Positions 1 through 10,788 of a stretch of 64,000 nucleotides of DNA are shown piece by piece. Source of the stretch: Holophagaceae bacterium. GTDB taxonomy: Bacteria; Acidobacteriota; Holophagae; Holophagales; Holophagaceae. The first letter of the stretch is position 1. Each line of letters begins with the position of its first letter. The translations under genes and the position numbers were made by a program. Location of the stretch: assembly GCA_025363715.1 (NCBI GenBank), contig JANYLR010000104.1:1-64000 (forward strand). Reading direction: 5' to 3'. The notes below the pieces were generated by a model. That model was given only the letters and a program-made list of their open reading frames with translations, was not told the DNA's origin and searched no databases.

Positions 1-1
1 C

Positions 2-55
2 CCCACCCCCCTTCAAGCCAGGGCCTTTGAACTCATCGGCGTCGAAGTGGCGTAG
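2..55 (+). CDS. C-terminal end of a gene entering from the left edge
   Basis: An open frame enters from the window edge and stops with TAG at 53-55; the visible tail reads PTPLQARAFELIGVEVA. A good hairpin terminator follows 24 bases after the stop, which is the main reason to believe the frame. The tail is too short to identify the protein. It is followed by another plus-strand ORF, so the terminator separates the two. Confidence 0.4.
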   Translation, partial: PTPLQARAFELIGVEVA

Positions 56-78
56 AACTGTTGGCAGTAGCGGAAAAC

Positions 79-116
79 AAAAATCCCCGGAAACCCATGT
101 GGTGCCGGGGATTTTT
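79..116 (+). terminator. Intrinsic terminator, possibly bidirectional
   Basis: ATCCCCGG pairs with CCGGGGAT across a 14-base loop. The stem has a run of A on its left and a run of T on its right, so it can work on either strand. It follows the gene end at 53-55. Confidence 0.75.
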
Positions 117-147
117 AGCTACTCGCGTATGAACTTCGGACTGGTCG

Positions 148-405
148 GTGGGCAAGGCCATCGTGGGCACGGGCGTGGATCTGGCCGCGGAGCTGGACGG
201 CTGGGGCGCCCTGCTGGAGCGCCAGGGCGACATCCCCCTGAACCGCCAGAAACAGCAGATGATCCTGGTCCGCATGGAGCCGGTGATCCGCAATCTGCAG
301 GTCTCACGAACCCAGATCGCGGCGCGGCTTGGCGTGCGCCCCGAGGACCTGATTCCCGTGCCGGAGGGCGCCCGGGGCCTCGGTTCGAACGTGCCACCTA
401 TCTGA
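148..405 (+). CDS. Small ORF of unknown function, possibly a gene remnant
   Basis: This frame encodes 85 residues from a GTG start. The product has protein-like composition (for example LNRQKQQMILVRMEPVIRNL) and a possible helix-turn-helix-like stretch, VSRTQIAARLGVRPEDL, near residues 52-68. There is no clear ribosome site before the GTG and the frame stays open slightly upstream, so it may be the end of a longer, broken gene. I do not recognise the family. The opposite-strand frames are GC-shadow, rich in Pro, Arg and Gly. Confidence 0.35.
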   Translation: MGKAIVGTGVDLAAELDGWGALLERQGDIPLNRQKQQMILVRMEPVIRNLQVSRTQIAARLGVRPEDLIPVPEGARGLGSNVPPI

Positions 406-414
406 TCCGAGTCT

Positions 415-465
415 GCGTTCAATTCGATGAACGCAAGTCGGCACCACATGGTTCCGGCGGTGCCG
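415..465. terminator. Two hairpins between converging genes
   Basis: GCGTTCA/TGAACGC (415-421 with 428-434) and CGGCACC/GGTGCCG (439-445 with 459-465) lie between a plus-strand stop at 405 and a minus-strand stop at 491. Neither has a clear T run, so a role in ending transcription from either side is inferred from position. Confidence 0.45.
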
Positions 466-490
466 TATCCTCCGCTAGGCTTACAGTGGG

Positions 491-1879
491 TCAGAGGGTG
501 GTGACGACGCCAGCGGGAGTCAGGAGCCGCAAGAGGTGGTTCTGGGTATCGGCCACCACCAGGTTGCCCGAGGGGTTGACCGTGATGCCGCAGGGCAGGT
601 TGAACAGGGCCACCGTGTTGGTGCCGTCGGCATTCCCAGCGGTACCCGAGCCTGCGATGACCGTGACCACCCCGGCTGAAGTGACGCGTCGGACCGCGTG
701 ATTGTGGGTGTCGGCGATCCATAGGTTGCCACTGGCATCCAGGGCGATACCCACCGGGAGGTTGAACCGGGCTGCGGTGCCGGTGGCATCCAGGTACCCC
801 GAGGTACCGGCCAGGCCGGCCAGGGTGCTCACCTGGCCACTGGGGGCAATGGCCCGGAGGCAGAAGTTCCCGTAGTCGGCGACGTAGAGGGTTCCGGAGG
901 CAGCCAGGGCCAGGCCATTGGGCTGGCTGAACCGGGCGCTGCCGCCATTGGCATCGGTGGATCCCGGCTGGCCGGCACTGCCCGCGTAAGTGGAAACGGT
1001 GCCATCGGTGGCCAGGAGCCGGATGGTGTGATTCTGGGAGTCGGAGATGTAGGCGCCGCCATAGGCGCCCCCGGTGCTGATCACGGCGATGCCGAAGGGG
1101 GCGTTGAAGCGGGCTAGCGTGCCCACGGCATTGGTAGAGCCAGGAAGGCCCGCGCCACCCGCCAGGGTGGTGACGGTGCCATCGGGCGCGATCCGGCGGA
1201 TGGTGTGGTTGCCGGTGTCCGCCACCAGCAGGTTGCCAGTAGGATCCAAAGCCAGACCCCCGGGATTGCGGAATCGGGCCCCAGCGCCCTGTCCATCCCC
1301 AGCACCAGCAATTCCCTGGGCGCCCGCCAGGAGGGTCACCACCTTGGCGGGGCTGATCTTCCAGATGCAGTGGTCTTCGAGGTCGGACACGAAGAGGTTG
1401 CCGGAGGCATCCGCCACCAGGCTCACGGCCGAGGTGAATTGGAGGGCCGGGGTCACGGTCAAGGCCGCGGCAGCGCTCTTGGCCCTGCCATCGGGGTTGG
1501 TGACGGTCACGGTGTACTGCCCGGCATCCTGAGAATCGGGGCTGAAGAGGGTGAACGTCGAGCCGAGGGCCCCAAGGATGTCGACATCATCCTTGGCCCA
1601 CTGGTACCGAAGGGTGGGGGCACCGGTGGCGGTGACCGAGAAACTGACCGGTCGGCCGGTGACCGTGGCCGCGCTTGACGGAGCCGCGGTGATGGTGGGC
1701 GGGGTTCCAGGGCTGGAGGTGTTGTTCTTGCTGTGGCCGCAGCCGACCGCAAGGGCCAGCAGCAGGGGCAGCAGCCCCAAGCGGGCGCCCCTCAACAGGC
1801 GCATGGACAGGCCCTGGAAGGCCCTCGGGGACTGCATCGCGTCGAGCCTTTCCCCAGGACCGGGGAACTCCAGGAACAT
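491..1879 (-). CDS. Lipoprotein with an Ig-like domain and NHL-repeat beta-propeller
   Basis: The product is a 462-residue secreted protein. The start at 1879 has GGAGG six bases upstream; two later ATGs (1837, 1804) lack such a site. A hydrophobic segment ends in the lipobox LAVGC, so the protein should be lipid-anchored. After a Thr/Ser-rich linker comes an Ig-like domain of about 85 residues with the pattern DAGQYTVTVTNPDG. Six NHL-type repeats follow, each with a core like GNLLVADTGNHTIRRI and a linker like GTVTTLAGG, enough for one six-bladed propeller. NHL propellers usually bind proteins or sugars; no catalytic site is visible, so a surface binding or structural role is inferred. It ends opposite the small ORF at 148-405 and lies next to aspS without obvious linkage. 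Confidence 0.85.
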   Translation of the reverse strand: MFLEFPGPGERLDAMQSPRAFQGLSMRLLRGARLGLLPLLLALAVGCGHSKNNTSSPGTPPTITAAPSSAATVTGRPVSFSVTATGAPTLRYQWAKDDVDILGALGSTFTLFSPDSQDAGQYTVTVTNPDGRAKSAAAALTVTPALQFTSAVSLVADASGNLFVSDLEDHCIWKISPAKVVTLLAGAQGIAGAGDGQGAGARFRNPGGLALDPTGNLLVADTGNHTIRRIAPDGTVTTLAGGAGLPGSTNAVGTLARFNAPFGIAVISTGGAYGGAYISDSQNHTIRLLATDGTVSTYAGSAGQPGSTDANGGSARFSQPNGLALAASGTLYVADYGNFCLRAIAPSGQVSTLAGLAGTSGYLDATGTAARFNLPVGIALDASGNLWIADTHNHAVRRVTSAGVVTVIAGSGTAGNADGTNTVALFNLPCGITVNPSGNLVVADTQNHLLRLLTPAGVVTTL

Positions 1880-1996
1880 TGAACCTCCAAGACAACAAAG
1901 GCCCCGATGGGCAGAGCCTAGTTTAACGCTGAACCGGGACTTTCCCCGCATGGGAGGATCCCATGAATGGTGGAGCCTCGGCCCGGAAGGTTCCGG

Positions 1997-4000
<2,004 letters not shown>

Positions 4001-4111
4001 AGCCTTCCAGGATCGCATCTGGAGGCGGATGGCTCAAGCGGGCGGGAAGGAACTTCCGTGAGGGATGTCGCCGCAGACTGAACCCAACCAAAGGCTCGTA
4101 AGGAACAAAAT

Positions 4112-6061
4112 TTATGGGTTTGAGGTCGAATTGGTTCCCCTGACCCTGCCATCTGTTTCCCGCATTCCGGTTATTAGTTCATTCCATGATTCCAGTCGGC
4201 TCTTGTTACCAAGCCTCTGAAAGGCGCCACCAATACTCGTCACCACGGCCTTGGGAAGCCTTTTGATCCAGAGTCTTCGATCTCCCAGGATAGGGATAGT
4301 GATGGCAAGTTGAACGACTTGACGATCACCGCTGGGTACCCATCTGGACCAAGCAAGATATGCGGACCATAAAGATCCTTCCGATGGAGAAGCGTGGAGG
4401 CGTTCTTCGATCCTGGGGAGCACCTTCAGGGAGAGCCCCTCCAACACAGAGGGAGAAATTCCATTTGGGTGGTCCACCTGGGGATCTACTAGGAGGGCAC
4501 TGGCATCCTCTAGAATTTGTATATTCACGGATGGGGTTGGGGGGCGAAGACGCAGGAGGTCCAATCGGGCCTTCCGGGCATCAATAGATTCAGAATGGCT
4601 ACGGATGTAGGCCCCTAGCAATTCCAATCGTGGTGGCAATATCTCTCGGATGCGGTCTGAGATGGCGAGAGGTTCCATTCCTGAAGTGGGTCCGGAGGCG
4701 ATTACCTGGTCGCCTTTAAGGAGTATCCAATGACCCCCGGGCTCCCACTGGTTGATCCGCATGAGACGCTCCCACTCTTTCGTGGACAGTTCCCGAAACT
4801 CTAGCTCACCCATGGTCCAGGGTTCAAAGGCGAGGGCTCGTTGGCCAGCCAGGTTGGATCGAGGGCTGAAGGCGAGGCAATAACGCAAGGGCATTGTAAT
4901 CTTGGGTTGAGGTAAGGGCGGACTCTCCAGAAGCTCCTTTAACGCAGAAGTGAGTAGGTTTGGTTTAAGCAAAGTGATTAATTGTTGATTGTGCTTGGCG
5001 ACCCCGGTCCAGGCTGGTCCAGAGGCAGCCCGTAACTCTGCCAACGAGGATAGGAGTTCACCCTCCCTTTCGAGGTATATCAAAGCGGTGATGATCGCCT
5101 GGCCCCATCCTAAGGCCCCCTTTTGCATGACAGGGTCCCCTGCCAAGGAGGGGTTGCTTTGATTAAATTGAATTCGATCCCAGCCCCACCTGCCTAGTTC
5201 CAAGAGGCCGCGCCAATCCCTTCGTTCAATGTAATAACTGGGAAGTGCAGAAGTGGGGGGAGGGAATGGTTCCCCAGGGAAAAGCTCTAGCCTTTGAAGG
5301 AGTTCAAGAGGTGATAATTTTTGTGAGGTGGTTTGGCCAAGATAGGTCCAAAGCCCCCAAAGCTCGCGCTTGGAAGGTTCGACCAAAATAGCCAATTCTA
5401 GATCAGCCAAGGCCTGAGAGGCTATCGACGCAAAACCATCCGAAAATGGGACATCGGGAATTAGAGCAAGAGTTCGCCAGGATACATAAAAAGAACTGGG
5501 GAGATGGTAAGTCCACCCTGGCGTTCGGACGAGGAAAGAAAAGGCCCCTTCTAAATCTGTCATTGCCTTGGCCAAGGCCGCGTCCGTCCCCTTCTGCTTG
5601 CCCTCCTTTTGCACGAGGCAGCAAAGGGTAACGTAGGCCAAATGAGCTTGGACCTCTTGAAGACGGGTCTCTACCTGATTTGGATGATCGAGAAGAAAAT
5701 TCTTCCTTTGAGATTCCCTAGATCGCCAGCCTCGCAGTTCCAGGGCTTGTTGGATTCGGTCCCAGTTTAGGTCGGCAATCCCATACTCGATTAGATGACC
5801 CTGGGCGTCCGTAAGCACCCAGGCGGTATTGGATGCCAAGTTGAATTGGCTCATTAATTTTTGACTCGCTGGTTCTCCATCCCTGGCTAATTCAATCCCT
5901 TCGAAGGTTTGCCAGCGAAAAAGCTGAGGGCTCAACTCCCACGCGGCCCGAAGTCCTGTTGACAAATGCAGAGAAAAAGGAGCTTTGGGGATATTGGGGA
6001 ATTGGGCGCCTAAGTGGCAGCACATCACGACAGCAAGTAGGCCGTGGTTGAAAAAGCTCAT
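4112..6061 (-). CDS. Large secreted protein of unknown function, third gene of an AT-rich operon
   Basis: The 649-residue product begins with a short hydrophobic segment (LLAVVMCCHLGAQF), likely a signal peptide. The body is mostly helical, with many Leu/Trp-rich segments such as LLELGRWGWDRI and SLWSAYLAWSRWVP, and could be a repeat-containing solenoid (TPR-like, by feel only). No catalytic motif is recognisable. The start codon overlaps the stop of the upstream gene by four bases (ATGA), so the two are translationally coupled. Base composition is visibly more AT-rich than the flanking aspS and efflux genes, which suggests acquisition by transfer. I cannot assign a family. Confidence 0.75.
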   Translation of the reverse strand: MSFFNHGLLAVVMCCHLGAQFPNIPKAPFSLHLSTGLRAAWELSPQLFRWQTFEGIELARDGEPASQKLMSQFNLASNTAWVLTDAQGHLIEYGIADLNWDRIQQALELRGWRSRESQRKNFLLDHPNQVETRLQEVQAHLAYVTLCCLVQKEGKQKGTDAALAKAMTDLEGAFSFLVRTPGWTYHLPSSFYVSWRTLALIPDVPFSDGFASIASQALADLELAILVEPSKRELWGLWTYLGQTTSQKLSPLELLQRLELFPGEPFPPPTSALPSYYIERRDWRGLLELGRWGWDRIQFNQSNPSLAGDPVMQKGALGWGQAIITALIYLEREGELLSSLAELRAASGPAWTGVAKHNQQLITLLKPNLLTSALKELLESPPLPQPKITMPLRYCLAFSPRSNLAGQRALAFEPWTMGELEFRELSTKEWERLMRINQWEPGGHWILLKGDQVIASGPTSGMEPLAISDRIREILPPRLELLGAYIRSHSESIDARKARLDLLRLRPPTPSVNIQILEDASALLVDPQVDHPNGISPSVLEGLSLKVLPRIEERLHASPSEGSLWSAYLAWSRWVPSGDRQVVQLAITIPILGDRRLWIKRLPKAVVTSIGGAFQRLGNKSRLESWNELITGMRETDGRVRGTNSTSNP

Positions 6062-7131
6062 AAGTTGGGGTTTCTACCCAAGAAATTCGCCAAGTCTTTA
6101 TTGGGCGTTTTGTATTGAATTTGTTTAATCGCCTTAAGCCAAGGAGAAGCTGGAGTAGCCCCGTGCCTTTGGTCTGCCAGGGATGTTGAAATCAAGGCCC
6201 AAGCAGGGGATGCGGGTGAAACTCTGAGGGCGCGCTCTTGGACATCAGATGGGATGGTCATGCGGCAATCAAGAAAATGGCGCCAAATATGAAGGATCCA
6301 ATACTCCTGAACCAAAGGAATTTTGGCGGATTTCAGATGACCTTCCATGACTACAATTTCCTTGGAGCCATCGTAGATGAACCCACTTGATCTTCGGTGT
6401 TGTTCCAGGTAACTGAGGTAGGAGCGGCGCTGAGACTGAACCAATCCGCCGAATTGAGCGCTGAGCCCTTCAAATATGTCCTGGGCTTCTAAAAGAGCTG
6501 TTGCCTCGCTGTCATCGGTGATTACCTTTGGGAGGAGTTTTTCTGAGGGAAAATCGGAAGCTTGAATCACGATGGTGATCAGGCCACCGACGGCGGGCTG
6601 GACGGAGTAAAAATCCATCGCACCATCGAACAAAAACCCATTGGCTTTGGGGTTGTGGCCCAGTGGGTATAGTTTGTAACGCAATGAGTCCTTAGCATTA
6701 AAGGTGGTACGGTAAACGCCGTCCTTAGCCTCCAAGAGGAACCTTGGCCCGGAAAGGGTTTCCCCATCAAGGCTCCCTTCGAGACGAATGCCTTTCGAGG
6801 GTGGAGTTGTCCAAACCCTAGGAGCAAGTTCTATCCGAAATCGGCTTTCTCCCGCTTTTCGTAGATGGATGGGAAAAATGACGGGTATATGCCCGACTCC
6901 CACTAATTGGATCTCGTAAAGACCTTCATGTTCAATAGTGATGGAAAAGGCACCCAAAGCGTCTGCTTCCGCTAGGCTCACGCGCTGCCTGTCCACGAGG
7001 GAGCATATGGAAACGACACCCTTGGGCAGCAATGTTCCGTTATGGCCACGCAGGACCCCGTGAATACGGTGCATTCCCCAGGCAGGAAAGGATGCCAAAA
7101 AGAGAAAACAGATAAGAACGGTTTTCATCAT
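6058..7131 (-). CDS. Secreted protein with a carboxypeptidase-regulatory-like N-terminal domain, second gene of the operon
   Basis: I place the start at the paired ATG ATG at 7131/7128 (MMKTVLICFLFLASFPAWG), giving about 357 residues with a clean signal peptide; an in-frame TTG further up is less likely. Residues 25-105 look like a carboxypeptidase-regulatory-like beta sandwich (HGVLRGHNGTLLPKGVVSI, then GAFSITIEHEGLYEIQLVGV), a fold common in surface and outer-membrane proteins. The remainder is unrecognised and has a helical C-terminal third. The start lies 12 bases after the stop of the Cys-rich gene and has no strong ribosome site, so coupling is likely. The stop overlaps the next start. 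Confidence 0.7.
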   Translation of the reverse strand: MMKTVLICFLFLASFPAWGMHRIHGVLRGHNGTLLPKGVVSICSLVDRQRVSLAEADALGAFSITIEHEGLYEIQLVGVGHIPVIFPIHLRKAGESRFRIELAPRVWTTPPSKGIRLEGSLDGETLSGPRFLLEAKDGVYRTTFNAKDSLRYKLYPLGHNPKANGFLFDGAMDFYSVQPAVGGLITIVIQASDFPSEKLLPKVITDDSEATALLEAQDIFEGLSAQFGGLVQSQRRSYLSYLEQHRRSSGFIYDGSKEIVVMEGHLKSAKIPLVQEYWILHIWRHFLDCRMTIPSDVQERALRVSPASPAWALISTSLADQRHGATPASPWLKAIKQIQYKTPNKDLANFLGRNPNL

Positions 7132-7142
7132 GTTCAGAATTA

Positions 7143-7451
7143 TTAGAAATGACAATTTTTATAAATAGTCATGGCAATTTTGGCTATTTTCTTTAAAAAA
7201 GAAATTTGTTCTACCGGCGAATTTGCGGGAGTGCAACCTGGTTCCGAACAGGCCCCGGTTGGGCAGGTATAGCAGGCATCTAGTGCTTCCAGATATGGTT
7301 TGTCCATTTCCAGCCCATTTAATGCTTGGGCATTAACAATGCATTGTTCACACTCCTGCGAAGCCTCTCCTTGTCCGGCTCGAAGGCCAAGGGCCATTAC
7401 GGACATGAGAACAACAAAGGTGACTAACCTCGTTGGACGAATCCGAGACAT
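7143..7451 (-). CDS. Small secreted cysteine-rich protein, first gene of the operon
   Basis: A 102-residue product follows a strong site (GGAGG, six bases, ATG). A signal peptide (LVTFVVLMSVMALGLRAG) leads to a mature part of about 75 residues with seven cysteines: a CEQC pair, then CYTCPTGACSEPGC, and one near the C-terminus (NCHF). The close CxxC and CxnC spacing suggests disulfides or metal/thiol chemistry outside the cytoplasm. I recognise no family. As leader gene of a coupled three-gene unit it may work with the two larger secreted proteins. Codon use is AT-rich like theirs. Confidence 0.72.
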   Translation of the reverse strand: MSRIRPTRLVTFVVLMSVMALGLRAGQGEASQECEQCIVNAQALNGLEMDKPYLEALDACYTCPTGACSEPGCTPANSPVEQISFLKKIAKIAMTIYKNCHF

Positions 7452-7613
7452 AATTATCCTCCAAAGGCGAGTGATGGATGGGCCACACGATACCTCCCCC
7501 TCTTTCCCAAATCAACTCGTTTTATAAATTCTAAAAAATAATATGATCCGCTTGCTTCAATCACGTGTTACACATCCAACTTCGATATCTGCTAAATCCG
7601 TTAGATCCTGCTT

Positions 7614-10600
7614 CTATTCATGCAAGCCTAGGACGGATTTTCGTCCCCGGAACCGCTCCCACCGCAGCCTCGCCCGGTCCATGTAGAGGTAGATCACGGG
7701 TGTGGTGTAGAGGGTCAGGAGCTGGCTGAAGAGCAGCCCGCCCACGATGGCGATGCCCAGGGGGCGCCGCAGCTCGGCGCCGGCGCCCATGCCGATGGCC
7801 AGGGGCAGGCCCCCCAGCAGGGCCGCCATGGTGGTCATGGTGATGGGCCGGAAGCGCAGCAGGCAGGCCTGGAAGATGGCCCGCTCGGGGGTGGTGCCCT
7901 CCCGGCGCTCCACCTCGATGGCGAAATCGATCATGAGAATGGCGTTCTTCTTCACGATGCCGATGAGCAGGATGATGCCGATGAAGGCGATGACCGTCAG
8001 TTCCGTGCGGCAGGCCAGCAGGGCCAGCAAAGCACCCACCCCCGCCGAGGGCAGGGTGGACAGGATGGTCAGGGGGTGGATGAGGCTCTCATAGAGCATG
8101 CCCAGCACGATGTAGACCGCGAACAGGGCCGCGAGCAGGAGGATCGGCTGGTTGGCCAGGGAGGCCTTGAAGGCCTGGGCCGTGCCCATGTAGCTGCCCC
8201 GCAGGGTGCTGGGCATATGGATCTCCTGCTCCGCACGGTCGATGGCGGCGACCGCGTCCCCCAGGGCCACGCCCACCGGCAGGTTGAAGGCCAGGGTCAC
8301 CGAGGGCAGCTGGCCCTGGTGGTTCACGGAGAGGGGCGTGTTCCGCCGCTCCAGGGTGGTGAAGGCGCTCAGGGGCACCAGGCTGCCGGTGGTCGAGCGG
8401 ACATAGGTGTGGCGCAGGCCGTCCGGCGTCTGCATGAAGGGTGTGTCGACCTCCATGACCACGTGGTACTGATTCAGGGGCGTGTAGATGGTGGACACGA
8501 AGCGCTGGCCGAAGGCGTCGTAGAGGGTGCTATCGATGGCCCGGGGCGTGATGCCGAGGCGGGAGGCCGTGGCCCGGTCGATGACCAGGGAGGCCTCGAG
8601 GCCCTTGTTCTGCAGGTCCGTGTTCACGTCCGCCAGCTGGGGCACCTTCCGGAGCTTCTCCAGCACCTTGGGGGCCCACTCGAACAGCTCCCGGGCATCG
8701 TCTCCCTGGAGGGTGTACTGGTACTGGGTCGGCGAGGGGCGACCGCCGAGGCGGAGATCCTGCACGGGCTGCATGAACAGGGAGGCCCCCGGGATGTGGG
8801 CGGTCTTGCCCCGCAGCCGGGCGATGATCTGGTCAGCGTTGCTCTTGCGCTGGTGGTTGGGCTTGAGCGAAGCGAACAGCCGGCCCGTATTGCCACTGCC
8901 GACAAAGGCCGTGACGTTCTCGATATCGGGGTCGGTCTGGACGATGGCCACGTACTGGACCATCAGCTTCTCCATGCCCGCGAAGGAGATATCCTGGGCC
9001 GCCTGGATGGCGCCGGTGACCCGCCCCGTGTCCTGCTGGGGGAAGAAGCCCTTGGGGATGATGATGTAGAGGCCGACCGTGGCCAGCATGGTGCCGAGGG
9101 CCACGCCCAGGGTGAAGCGCTGGTGGCGCAGGACCCAGGTGAGGGAGGTCTCATAGTGGCCCATGATCCACTGGAAGATCCTCTCGCTGACCTGGAAGAC
9201 CCGGCCATGCTTTTCTTCCGCGTGGGGACGCAGCAGCAGGGAGCACATCATGGGCGTGGTGGTGAGGGACACCACCATGGAGATGACGATGGCCACCGAG
9301 AGGGTGACGGCGAACTCCCGGAAGAGGCGCCCCACGATACCGCCCATCATCAGGATGGGGATGAACACGGCGATCAGCGAGATGCTGATGGAGATGACGG
9401 TGAAGCCGATCTCCTTGGCGCCATGGAGGGCCGCCTCCATGGGCTGCATGCCGTTCTCGAGGTGCCGGGTGATGTTCTCCACCACCACGATGGCGTCGTC
9501 CACCACGAAGCCTGTGGCCACCGTGAGCGCCATCAGCGAGAGGTTGTCGATGGTGTAACCCAGCAGGTACATGACTCCGAAGGTGCCGATTAGGGAAATG
9601 GGCACCGCCACGCTGGGAATGAGGGTGGACCGCACGCTGCGGAGAAACACGAAGACCACGAGGATGACGAGGAGGATGGAGATGGCCATGGCGATCTGCA
9701 CGTCCTTCACCGAGGCCCGGATGGTGCGGGTGGCGTCGATGAGCACCTTCAAGTCGATGGTGGGGGGGATCGAGCCCTGCAGCTGGGGCAGGATGGCCTT
9801 CACCCGGTCCACGGTCTCGATGATGTTGGCGTCCGGCTGCCGGAAGATGCCGATCATGATGGCGGGAACGCTGTTGGACAGGCCGCTGTTGCGGACGTTC
9901 TCCAGCGAATCGGTGACCCGGGCCACCTCGGACAGGTGGACGGCGCGCCCGTTCTGGTAGCGGATGATGAGGGGCTGGTAGTCCTCGGCCTTCATCAGCT
10001 GGTCGGTGGTGGCGATGGACCAGGTCTTCTGGCCACTGGCGAGGTCGCCCTTGGGCATGTTCAGGTTGGCGGCGGCGATGGCGATCCGGACATCCTCCAG
10101 GGCCAGGCCCTGGGCGTTCAGCAGGGCGGGATTCACGTCCACCCGCACCGCGGGCAGGGCCCCGCCCCACACGAAGACCTGGCCCACGCCCTGGATCTGG
10201 GCAATCTTCTGCTGCAGGACGGAGGAGGCGATGTCGTACATCCGCTCCCGGGGGATCAGCTTCGAGGTGAGCGCCAGCATCAGGATGGGCGAATCGGCGG
10301 GATTCACCTTGCGGTACGAGGGATTGTTGGGCAGGCTGGCGGGCAGGTTGCCCTGGGCGGCGTTGATGGCCGCCTGCACGTCCCGAGCCGCGGCGTCGAT
10401 GTTCCGGCCCAAGTCGAACTGCAGGGTGATGTCCGTGCCACCCAGCCGCGAGGCCGAGGTCATTTCGGTGATGCCCGCGATGCGGCCGAACTGGCGCTCC
10501 AGGGGCGTGGCCACCGAGGAGGCCATGGTCTCTGGGCTGGCCCCGGGCAGATTCGCCGATACCTGGATGGTAGGGAACTCCACCTGGGGTAGGGGCGAGA

Positions 10601-10700
10601 CCGGCAGGAACCGGTAGGCGATAGCCCCCAGCAGCGCCAGGGCCACCGTGAGCAGGGTGGTGGCCACGGGGCGGCGGATGAAGGGGGTGGAGATGCTCAT
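7614..10700 (-). CDS. mdtC: RND multidrug efflux permease, MdtC-like
   Basis: This is an inner-membrane proton-driven exporter of the HAE1/AcrB family, 1,028 residues, the usual length. The N-terminus (MSISTPFIRRPVATTLL), the periplasmic start LPVSPLPQVEFPTIQV, the TM4 acidic pair in [12 protein letters not shown], and [14 protein letters not shown] are characteristic. It follows a second permease by 88 bases, as MdtC follows MdtB, and such paired permeases act as heterotrimers. The partner adaptor is upstream. No TolC-type outer-membrane factor lies in the window, so one must be supplied elsewhere. The symbol reflects arrangement and similarity; substrates are unknown. Confidence 0.88.
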   Translation of the reverse strand: MSISTPFIRRPVATTLLTVALALLGAIAYRFLPVSPLPQVEFPTIQVSANLPGASPETMASSVATPLERQFGRIAGITEMTSASRLGGTDITLQFDLGRNIDAAARDVQAAINAAQGNLPASLPNNPSYRKVNPADSPILMLALTSKLIPRERMYDIASSVLQQKIAQIQGVGQVFVWGGALPAVRVDVNPALLNAQGLALEDVRIAIAAANLNMPKGDLASGQKTWSIATTDQLMKAEDYQPLIIRYQNGRAVHLSEVARVTDSLENVRNSGLSNSVPAIMIGIFRQPDANIIETVDRVKAILPQLQGSIPPTIDLKVLIDATRTIRASVKDVQIAMAISILLVILVVFVFLRSVRSTLIPSVAVPISLIGTFGVMYLLGYTIDNLSLMALTVATGFVVDDAIVVVENITRHLENGMQPMEAALHGAKEIGFTVISISISLIAVFIPILMMGGIVGRLFREFAVTLSVAIVISMVVSLTTTPMMCSLLLRPHAEEKHGRVFQVSERIFQWIMGHYETSLTWVLRHQRFTLGVALGTMLATVGLYIIIPKGFFPQQDTGRVTGAIQAAQDISFAGMEKLMVQYVAIVQTDPDIENVTAFVGSGNTGRLFASLKPNHQRKSNADQIIARLRGKTAHIPGASLFMQPVQDLRLGGRPSPTQYQYTLQGDDARELFEWAPKVLEKLRKVPQLADVNTDLQNKGLEASLVIDRATASRLGITPRAIDSTLYDAFGQRFVSTIYTPLNQYHVVMEVDTPFMQTPDGLRHTYVRSTTGSLVPLSAFTTLERRNTPLSVNHQGQLPSVTLAFNLPVGVALGDAVAAIDRAEQEIHMPSTLRGSYMGTAQAFKASLANQPILLLAALFAVYIVLGMLYESLIHPLTILSTLPSAGVGALLALLACRTELTVIAFIGIILLIGIVKKNAILMIDFAIEVERREGTTPERAIFQACLLRFRPITMTTMAALLGGLPLAIGMGAGAELRRPLGIAIVGGLLFSQLLTLYTTPVIYLYMDRARLRWERFRGRKSVLGLHE

Positions 10701-10720
10701 CGATGGTCTGGCTGTATTTG

Positions 10721-10763
10721 CTCCAGGCGTGTCGCCTGGAGTGAGGCGCTGCTGGCGCAGCGC
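10721..10763. repeat. Two hairpins in the mdtB-mdtC spacer
   Basis: CTCCAGGCG-TGT-CGCCTGGAG (10721-10741) and GCGCTGC-TGGC-GCAGCGC (10746-10763) fill half of the 88-base spacer. A third perfect hairpin (10821-10842) lies in the last codons of mdtB. They lack T runs, so they may protect mRNA ends or tune the ratio of the two permeases rather than terminate transcription; that role is inferred. Confidence 0.6.
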
Positions 10764-10788
10764 GAAAGGAAAGAGATGAGAAAGCGGA

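Noticed and set aside
8076..9593. A 505-residue plus-strand frame opposite mdtC
   Set aside because: Antisense shadow of an RND permease, very rich in Gly, Asp, His and Arg.
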